33,852 bases of DNA from Alphaproteobacteria bacterium (lineage in GTDB: Bacteria; Pseudomonadota; Alphaproteobacteria; Micropepsales; Micropepsaceae): contig JAFAVP010000252.1 in the NCBI GenBank assembly GCA_019242395.1, positions 1-33,852 on the forward strand, in the 5' to 3' direction. Positions 1 through 5,718 of this stretch are shown in pieces (position 1 is the stretch's first letter; the number at the start of each line of letters is the position of its first letter). Position numbers and translations under genes: made by a program. A model generated the notes under the pieces. That model was not told where the DNA came from, ran no database searches, and saw only the letters and a program-made list of their open reading frames with translations.

Positions 1-684
1 TTCCAGCCATCGGTTTGCATACTGCGCCCACGCGGCCCGCCATTGATTCACATTGCGTTTGGCTTCGAGTTCTTCAAGGACAGCCTTGTCTTCCGGCAGT
101 TCGGTATCGTTGTAACGCTTGCGCGCGTCAGCGACGGCCCGAGCGACATCCTCCCGCTCGTTCCAGTCGCGCTCTTTCTTTGCCGAAAAGCCGGTCTCGC
201 TGGTGGCATCCAGCCGCCGCATGGTGAGTAACACATGCGCGTGCGGCTGCTCCTTGCCGTCAGACGCGTCGGGGCGATGGATGGCGACATCGGCCACCAT
301 TCCCTGACTCACGAAGTGGTCACGAATGAACGACCTTACAAGGTCAATGCATTGCGGCTCCGAAAGCTCGCGCGGAAGAGTGATTTCAACTTCGCGGGCG
401 ACCTGGGCGTCTACCCGCTTCTCGGCGCGCTCCACCATGTTCCAGAGCGTCTGCCGATCGAGCACCCATTCCGGTGCCGGTACGTTTCCCGGAACGAGAA
501 TCTCGGTGTGGATCACGTCCGGTTTGTCGAACTGAAACCACCTGCCTTGGGTAGTGTCATAAAGGCGCTCGCCGGAGCGATAGGCCGCCGCCGCCACAGC
601 CGAGCGACGCATCGCACCGCCGGGTTTGGCAGCGCGGCCAAGAGCACGAGAGATCACCTTCAGACGCAGATGATAAATCGCCAA
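1..684 (-). CDS. MobA/MobL-family (MobQ) conjugative relaxase, N-terminal part, cut by window edge
   Basis: This is the relaxase that nicks oriT and starts conjugal DNA transfer; it is similar in type to Ti-plasmid TraA and RSF1010 MobA. The frame is open for 228 codons from a TTG start at 684-682, which has GAGGGG upstream, and runs off the left edge without a stop. The N-terminus reads MAIYHLRLKVISRA. The motif AAAYRSGER supplies a likely catalytic Tyr at about residue 35. The histidine motif contains H136, then PHAHVLLTMR with H148 and H150, which is the metal-binding HxH signature of the family. The TTG start explains why an ATG/GTG search misses the gene. The C-terminal part, which in TraA-type proteins carries a helicase domain, lies outside, so it cannot be told whether this is a long TraA or a short MobA form. 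Confidence 0.88.
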   Translation of the reverse strand, partial: MAIYHLRLKVISRALGRAAKPGGAMRRSAVAAAAYRSGERLYDTTQGRWFQFDKPDVIHTEILVPGNVPAPEWVLDRQTLWNMVERAEKRVDAQVAREVEITLPRELSEPQCIDLVRSFIRDHFVSQGMVADVAIHRPDASDGKEQPHAHVLLTMRRLDATSETGFSAKKERDWNEREDVARAVADARKRYNDTELPEDKAVLEELEAKRNVNQWRAAWAQYANRWLE

Positions 685-699
685 GCACTGTCCCCTCTA

Positions 700-808
700 T
701 AACGCCTGCCGAAGCGAGTAAGAGAGCTAAACCGCTATGTGTGCACTTATACATCGCTACGCGACGTGGCACTTACAAGGACTCGCTTCAAAGTTTAGTT
801 TGGCGTTA
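700..808. other. candidate origin of transfer (oriT)
   Basis: The site lies directly upstream of the divergently placed relaxase gene. An imperfect inverted repeat has outer arms TAACGCC (700-706) and GGCGTTA (802-808) and inner perfect 9-bp arms GAAGCGAGT (711-719) and ACTCGCTTC (781-789). Inside it, on the minus strand, TAAGTGC occurs twice, as the complements of 743-749 and 769-775, exactly 26 bp apart. MobQ-family nick regions of the RSF1010 type contain TAAGTGCGCCCT, so the TAAGTGC core fits, but the following bases do not match the whole consensus. Location, symmetry and motif together make oriT the best reading; the nick position is not known. Confidence 0.55.
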
Positions 809-858
809 TGTATTCGCCTTATTGGTGCATCGAACACACACTAAGGCGATGGCTTGGC

Positions 859-1174
859 AGGGGTTCACGCACCCCTCATGCACCCGGCGATCCGCTTGCA
901 GCGGAGCGGGGCAAGTCCATGCCCCGCACCCCAGGACTCAGGTTCAGGCCACCCGAGACCGGCGTTCCATTTTCGAGAAAGTGCGAGGTCGCAAGTCACA
1001 CTCGGGTAAACGCTCCGCTCCTGCGGGTGTGCCGACGTCGCGCGCCCAGGCGCTTGCGACCTCGCGCGGCGATATCCCGATTGCCGGTTGGCAATCTCCT
1101 GATGGCCGCAAGTAAATAAGAGGCGGCCCTCTACCGTCTGTCTTACCGATCCGACGTGCCACCGAATCAGACGG
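859..1174. other. hairpin-rich non-coding region between oriT and umuD
   Basis: No convincing gene is seen between 809 and 1423. The open frames here give low-complexity, Arg/Pro/Cys-rich translations without family resemblance. The stretch contains many perfect inverted repeats: AGGGGT/ACCCCT (859-864, 871-876), GCGGGGC/GCCCCGC (906-912, 921-927), GCGAGGTCGCAAG/CTTGCGACCTCGC (983-995, 1053-1065), GATTGCC/GGCAATC (1079-1085, 1090-1096) and CCGTCTG/CAGACGG (1134-1140, 1168-1174). They could belong to the transfer origin region, to single-strand replication start signals or to a structured RNA. The sequence alone does not decide. Confidence 0.4.
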
Positions 1175-1341
1175 CATCCGTTACGGCCGCAACAATGGCT
1201 TTCAGGCATCACGCAGGCCGGAACTCAGATCTTCCCGCCGCACACGTCGCGCGAAGTGACGCGTTCTCATTTCTGGAATTTTGGGAGGCGTGGCGCGCCG
1301 TCCGCTACATGTTGGGGCAAAACACAGCGGCTTGTTCATCG

Positions 1342-1400
1342 CCAACATGTTGGAAAACGAACAGATTTGTTTCATGCAATTTCTCTGTGTTGACAGAGAA
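1342..1400. promoter_or_regulatory. palindromic control region upstream of umuDC
   Basis: Two perfect palindromes precede umuD: CCAACATGTTGG (1342-1353) and TTCTCTGT-GTTG-ACAGAGAA (1381-1400, 8-bp arms). A good -35-like TTGACA (1390-1395) lies inside the second, so a repressor bound there would block it. CATGTTGG also occurs at 1308-1315, 38 bp before its copy in the first palindrome. No alphaproteobacterial LexA box of the GTTC-N7-GTTC type was found, and the spacing does not fit the enterobacterial box (CTGT-N8-ACAG). The regulator is therefore unknown and may be element-encoded. Confidence 0.4.
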
Positions 1401-1423
1401 TCCGGTCCTCCTACCTTGGACGG

Positions 1424-1855
1424 ATGCAATTCCTCCCTACATCCATTGGACACACAGGCTCGCTGAGCTTCCCTGTGCAGGGCTTCGTGTTTGCCGGCAC
1501 GACCGGCTTCCAAAGCCCGGCGGATGACTACGCCGAAGATCGCATCGATCTGGCGGCCGAGCTTGTCACGACGAAGGCGAATACCTTCTGCCGTCGCGTC
1601 GTCGGCACGTCGTGGCAGCCGATGGGCGTCTCTGACGGCGATATCGCCGTGTTCGATTATTCCAAGACCCCAAAAGTAGGCAGCATGGTGCTGGCGCGCG
1701 TGGGCGGCCTCGACATGATGAAAATCGTTCGCCGCATCGACGGCAAGCTGTTCCTGACCGCGCCCGATCAGCAGGTGAAGGCATTGCCGGTCGATGAAGA
1801 GCAGGGCGTTCAGATTCTGGGCGTGCTAACGGCCGTGGTGAAACGGTTCGACTGA
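1424..1855 (+). CDS. umuD: UmuD-type translesion polymerase V accessory protein (S24 protease)
   Basis: UmuD cuts itself with RecA help, and the cleaved form joins UmuC to make error-prone DNA polymerase V. The 143-residue protein has the normal family length. The Ser/Lys pair is visible: Ser63 in GTSWQP and Lys100 in GLDMMKIVRR, 37 residues apart as in E. coli UmuD (Ser60/Lys97). The self-cleavage site should be Thr27-Gly28 in FAGTTGFQSPADDY, at the same distance from the serine as Cys24-Gly25 in E. coli. The residue after the catalytic Ser is Trp, where Met is usual. The stop overlaps the umuC start by one base (TGATG), so the two genes are translationally coupled. No N-terminal DNA-binding domain is present, so it is not LexA. 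Confidence 0.93.
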   Translation: MQFLPTSIGHTGSLSFPVQGFVFAGTTGFQSPADDYAEDRIDLAAELVTTKANTFCRRVVGTSWQPMGVSDGDIAVFDYSKTPKVGSMVLARVGGLDMMKIVRRIDGKLFLTAPDQQVKALPVDEEQGVQILGVLTAVVKRFD

Positions 1856-3141
1856 TGTACGCGCTGGCCGATTGCAACACGTTCTATGCGAGTTGCGAGA
1901 AAGCCTTTCGCCCCGACCTGGCCAGAAAGCCGGTCGTGGTGCTCTCCAACAACGACGGCTGCGTTATCGCCCTGAGCAATGAAGCCAAGGCGCTGGGTCT
2001 CAAAATGGGGTCTCCCTATTTTCAGGTGAAAGAGCTTTGCCAGCGGCAGGGCGTGGTCGCCTTCTCTTCCAACTATGAGCTATACGCCGATATGTCCGCG
2101 CGCGTTATGGAAACCCTGCGCGAGCTGGTGCCTGACGTTGAGGTCTATTCCATCGATGAAGCATTCTTGGACCTCGATAGGATGCCCCATGTCGATCTGC
2201 ACGCCTTCGCCCGTCATCTGCGCAAGACGGTCTCACGTAACACCGGCATTCCGGTTTCCATTGGCGTGGGCACCACCAAAACACTCGCCAAAGCGGCCAA
2301 CCGCTATGCGAAGCGCAAGACAACGGACTTCGCGTGGACCATCGATACCGAGGAAGAGCGCCAGCGCATCTTGACCTGGCTTGAGACCGGCGATGTCTGG
2401 GGCATCGGTCATCGCTTGCAGGCCCGGCTCGCCGCTATGGGCGTTCATACCGCGTGGGACTTCGCCAATCTGGATAGTCGCGTGGTGCGCAAGACGTTCA
2501 GCGTCACCGTGCAACGAGTATTGTGGGAATTACAGGGAACGCGCTGCTACGGCATCGCGCAGGAAAAGCCGAAGAAGGAGATTATCTGCTCGCGGGCTTT
2601 TGGTCGGGTGATCTACTCCAGCGCCGAGCTTGAGCAGGCCGTCGCCAAGTACGTTGCCCGCGCCGCTGAGAAGCTGCGCTCACAACAGGGCTACACCCAG
2701 CGCGTCGTCGTCTATGCGGAAGGCTCCAACCGCTTCAAAGACGATTTGCCGTGGTACTACAGCACGCTCGTTGGCTTGCCGCGTCCAACGGCCAATACTG
2801 GCGAACTGATCACAGCGTGCACCAAGGCGGCGCATTCTCTTTTCGAGAAAAGGCCTCTGCGTCCCGATCCGCGAAATCCATGTTCTGGCTTCCGCAAGGC
2901 AGGAGTGACGCTGACCGACATTACCTGGGCTGGTGAGGCCCAGCGCGAATTGCTGGTGCCGCTTCCCAGCGAACGTAGCGAAAAGCTCATGGCAACGATG
3001 GATCGCATCAACACCCGCTACGGCAGGAATGCGCTGTTCAATGCACGGATGGGAATCGAGCCGCGTTGGCGCATGCGTCGGGAGTTGAAGTCGCCCAATT
3101 ACACGACTCGGCTAAGCGATATCCCGCCAGTGTTTTGCTAG
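1855..3141 (+). CDS. umuC: UmuC, Y-family DNA polymerase V catalytic subunit
   Basis: This is an error-prone polymerase that copies past DNA lesions. The 428-residue protein is full length for UmuC. The catalytic acidic residues are present: Asp6 in ALADCNTFYASCE, and Asp101-Glu102 in YSIDEAFLDL. VSIGVGTTKTLAKAANRYAK and the helix-hairpin-helix stretch around DVWGIGHRL are typical of the family, as is the C-terminal NARMGIEPRWRMRRELKSPNYTT. It is co-transcribed with umuD. umuDC operons are common on plasmids and ICEs (for example rumAB on R391), where they help the host survive DNA damage and raise mutation rates. Confidence 0.96.
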   Translation: MYALADCNTFYASCEKAFRPDLARKPVVVLSNNDGCVIALSNEAKALGLKMGSPYFQVKELCQRQGVVAFSSNYELYADMSARVMETLRELVPDVEVYSIDEAFLDLDRMPHVDLHAFARHLRKTVSRNTGIPVSIGVGTTKTLAKAANRYAKRKTTDFAWTIDTEEERQRILTWLETGDVWGIGHRLQARLAAMGVHTAWDFANLDSRVVRKTFSVTVQRVLWELQGTRCYGIAQEKPKKEIICSRAFGRVIYSSAELEQAVAKYVARAAEKLRSQQGYTQRVVVYAEGSNRFKDDLPWYYSTLVGLPRPTANTGELITACTKAAHSLFEKRPLRPDPRNPCSGFRKAGVTLTDITWAGEAQRELLVPLPSERSEKLMATMDRINTRYGRNALFNARMGIEPRWRMRRELKSPNYTTRLSDIPPVFC

Positions 3142-3217
3142 CGTCTGAAATTGAGCATCGTCCTGCCGCGCCGCGCCTTGGCCTCGGCTTTCCACAAAAT
3201 GCGGTGATTGAAGGGGT

Positions 3218-3265
3218 TATTCGCCGCATATTGTGCGGTGATTATGCTTGCTTTTGCGGCGAATA
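3218..3265. promoter_or_regulatory. inverted-repeat operator candidate upstream of the fic gene
   Basis: A perfect 11-bp inverted repeat, TATTCGCCGCA (3218-3228) and TGCGGCGAATA (3255-3265), lies between umuC and fic. The same neighbourhood repeats TGCGGTGATT-like units (about 3200, 3234 and 3288) and contains TTCACCGCA in opposite orientation near 3275. This clustering suggests binding sites for a regulator, possibly the C-terminal winged-helix part of the Fic protein itself. That link is inference. Confidence 0.45.
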
Positions 3266-3297
3266 GTGCCATATTCACCGCAGAAGGTGCGGCGATT

Positions 3298-4413
3298 ATG
3301 GCGACTTACATTCATGAACTAAAGGGCTGGCCGGAGTTCCACTGGAGCCAGGAACGTCTCGCCGAACGGCTGGCCGCCGTCCGTCACCGACAAGGACGGC
3401 TGATCGGTCGGATGGAAGCACTTGGCTTCCAACTGCGCGCCGAGGCCAATCTTGCGACCCTCACCGAAGAGGTCATCAAGTCCAGTGAGATCGAGGGCGA
3501 GATCTTGGAGAAGGACCAAGTTCGCTCCTCGATCGCCCGAAGGCTCGGCATGGATATTGGCGCGCTTACGCCCGCCGACCGCAACGTCGAAGGCGTCGTC
3601 GAGATGATGCTGGACGCGACCCAGAACTCCGCGAAGCCGCTCACCGACGAGCGGTTATTTGCGTGGCACGCAGCCCTGTTTCCGACAGGGCGCAGCGGTA
3701 TGACCAAGATCGTCGTTGGCGGCTGGCGTGACGACAGTGAAGGCCCCATGCAGGTCGTGTCTGGGGCCATCGGCAAGCAGAAGGTGCATTACCAAGCGCC
3801 CGCCGCCGCGCGCGTTCCGTCGGATATGCGCACCTTCTTGGAGTGGTTCAAGAACGACGAGCCAGCAGACCTCGTATTGAAGGCGGGCGTCGCTCACCTA
3901 TGGTTCGTTACCATCCATCCTTTCGAGGATGGCAATGGCCGCATCGCGCGCGCCATCGCCGACCTGTTGCTCGCCCGCTCGGAAGGAACGGCGCAACGCT
4001 TCTACAGTATGTCCGCGCAAATCCGCGAAGAACGAAAGACCTATTACGATATTCTGGAAGCGACCCAGAAGGGCAATCTCGACATCACCGAATGGCTGGA
4101 TTGGTTCCTACTCTGCCTCGACCGCGCTTTCGACGGCGCGGAAACCACGCTCGCCGCTGTCATGACGAAGGCGCGGTTCTGGGAGACGCACGCCGGCCAG
4201 TCGTTCAGTGATCGTCAGCGCAAGGTCATCAACAGGCTGCTGGATGGATTTGAAGGCAAACTCACCAACGCCAAATACGCGAAGCTCGCAAAGTGCTCAT
4301 CCGACACCGCATTGCGTGACATCGACGACTTGCTGAAAAAAAACGTTCTAACCAAGGACGCGGCTGGTGGGCGTAGTACGAGTTATGCGCTCTCGCTGGA
4401 GAACCAACCATAG
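3298..4413 (+). CDS. Fic family protein with DUF4172-like N-terminus (class II, self-inhibited)
   Basis: Fic proteins usually transfer AMP from ATP to a hydroxyl group of a target protein. The core motif HPFEDGNGR is complete at residues 207-215, with the catalytic His207. An inhibitory motif (S/T)xxxE(G/N) is present as SSEIEG at residues 62-67, on the N-terminal side of the Fic core, which defines class II. The N-terminus (HELKGWPEFHW) resembles DUF4172, and the C-terminal 70 residues look like a winged-helix domain. The start at 3298 was chosen because AGAAGG precedes it and the family-like sequence begins there; an upstream in-frame ATG at 3208 would add a stretch overlapping the repeat region. 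It lies between umuC and the defence operon on the same strand. Target and role (toxin, guard or regulator) are unknown. Confidence 0.9.
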   Translation: MATYIHELKGWPEFHWSQERLAERLAAVRHRQGRLIGRMEALGFQLRAEANLATLTEEVIKSSEIEGEILEKDQVRSSIARRLGMDIGALTPADRNVEGVVEMMLDATQNSAKPLTDERLFAWHAALFPTGRSGMTKIVVGGWRDDSEGPMQVVSGAIGKQKVHYQAPAAARVPSDMRTFLEWFKNDEPADLVLKAGVAHLWFVTIHPFEDGNGRIARAIADLLLARSEGTAQRFYSMSAQIREERKTYYDILEATQKGNLDITEWLDWFLLCLDRAFDGAETTLAAVMTKARFWETHAGQSFSDRQRKVINRLLDGFEGKLTNAKYAKLAKCSSDTALRDIDDLLKKNVLTKDAAGGRSTSYALSLENQP

Positions 4414-4419
4414 CACCAC

Positions 4420-4447
4420 AAATCGCTAGCGATTTTAATATTCGCTA
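4420..4447. promoter_or_regulatory. palindromic operator candidate in front of the druA operon
   Basis: A perfect 16-bp palindrome AAATCGCTAGCGATTT (4420-4435) is followed by another TCGCTA half-site (4442-4447) that pairs with TAGCGA at 4427-4432. It lies between the fic stop and the druA start, about 40 bases before the start codon. This is the expected place for a repressor that keeps a costly defence operon silent. No promoter hexamers stand out. Confidence 0.45.
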
Positions 4448-4473
4448 ATACAATCAGGGCGGGCGGGGTAACA

Positions 4474-5688
4474 GTGAGCAAGAAAAAGCAAAAAAAGGGA
4501 GCCAGCATCGTAGCTATTGCTACGCGTCAGGCTAACCTCAAGCGGCGCGTGCGACGCCATCTCAAGTCCCTAGGCTTTAAGCGTTCCGCAGTGGACGGCC
4601 ATCTAATCGTAGAAGGCACTGGTAAAGACGTAATTCGGGCGCTGCATCAAGCACAGCGCAATGAGAAGCTAAGACTGAACAAGGAATTCATCGCCCAACA
4701 GCTTCCGAAATTGGAGAAGCATTTCGCATCAGGTTCGGATATCGACCCCACAAAGATCAAGCCGGAACTCGAACTCATTCACTCCGGCACGTGGAAAAGC
4801 GACTTATTTAGACTAGCTGCCCTTACATGGGCTGTGCCGGTCTCGAACGGTTTTGGTCGTCGGCTGCGCTATCTTGTGTGGGACAGGCACAATGACAAAC
4901 TGATCGGCCTTATCGCCATCGGCGATCCCGTGTTTAACCTGTCGGTGCGAGACAAGCACATTGGCTGGGATGTAAAGGCCCGCACCCAGCGTCTCGTCAA
5001 TATCCTTGATGCCTATGTGCTAGGTGCGGTGCCGCCGTACAATATGTTGCTTGGCGGTAAACTCGTCGCCTCGCTCATCCGCACTAGAGACATCTACAAC
5101 GACTTCACCAAGGCTTACGGCAACCTCAGAGGCATCATTTCCAAGAAGGAAAAGAATGCCCGCCTGTTGGCCGTTACGACATCTTCATCGTTGGGTCGTT
5201 CATCGGTCTACAACCGCCTCAAGCTCGGAGACACCCAATACTTCTCGGACATCGGCTTTACGCGCGGCTGGGGCCACTTTCACATTCCCGATGACCTCTT
5301 CTTCGAGATGCGCAATTATTTGCGCGATCTCAAACACAAATACGCCGACAAGCACCGCTTCGGCCAAGGCCCGAACTGGCGCCTCAGGACGACGCGCGCC
5401 GCACTTACCGCGCTCGGCTTCAAGGATGATCTACTCAAGCACGGCATCCAGCGGGAAGTCTTTTTCTGCGAACTCGCGAAAAACGCACGTCGGATGCTGC
5501 GAACTGGAAAGGGTCGGGCCGACCTGTCCACCTTGTTGAGCGCCGAGGAAGTGGGAGCGCTTGCCGTCAAGAGATGGATGGCGCCTCGCGCGGAACGCAG
5601 GCCGGAATACAAGGCTTGGCTAGCTTCAAACATCGCCACGTTGCTCACCGAAAAGCGCAACATCGGTAAAGTCGCAGAAATGAGGTAG
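4474..5688 (+). CDS. druA: Druantia anti-phage protein DruA (DUF4338)
   Basis: DruA is the first gene of type I Druantia anti-phage systems; its biochemical role was not established in the family knowledge I have. The 404-residue protein carries a clear DUF4338 region at about residues 100-300, with GRRLRYLVWDRHNDKLIGLI, GDPVFNLSVRD, LVNILDAYVLGAVPPYN and LLGGKLVASL. The N-terminus is very basic (MSKKKQKKG), which suits nucleic acid contact. The GTG start at 4474 is preceded by a GGGCGGGG stretch. The next gene starts 30 bases after the stop, and the helicase gene completes the operon. Identification of the domain is firm; the name DruA rests on the co-occurring DUF1998 helicase. Confidence 0.88.
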   Translation: MSKKKQKKGASIVAIATRQANLKRRVRRHLKSLGFKRSAVDGHLIVEGTGKDVIRALHQAQRNEKLRLNKEFIAQQLPKLEKHFASGSDIDPTKIKPELELIHSGTWKSDLFRLAALTWAVPVSNGFGRRLRYLVWDRHNDKLIGLIAIGDPVFNLSVRDKHIGWDVKARTQRLVNILDAYVLGAVPPYNMLLGGKLVASLIRTRDIYNDFTKAYGNLRGIISKKEKNARLLAVTTSSSLGRSSVYNRLKLGDTQYFSDIGFTRGWGHFHIPDDLFFEMRNYLRDLKHKYADKHRFGQGPNWRLRTTRAALTALGFKDDLLKHGIQREVFFCELAKNARRMLRTGKGRADLSTLLSAEEVGALAVKRWMAPRAERRPEYKAWLASNIATLLTEKRNIGKVAEMR

Positions 5689-5718
5689 GCAGTGGTTCAG
5701 AGCGTAGAGCGATAGGCC

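Noticed and set aside
865-1212. Minus-strand frame of 115 codons between oriT and umuD
   Set aside because: Rich in Cys/Arg with no ribosome site or family look; the inverted repeats in the region give a better explanation.
1424-1855. Reading the S24 protein as a LexA-type repressor
   Set aside because: It has no N-terminal helix-turn-helix, and it is coupled to a umuC gene with matching Ser-Lys spacing, so UmuD fits better.
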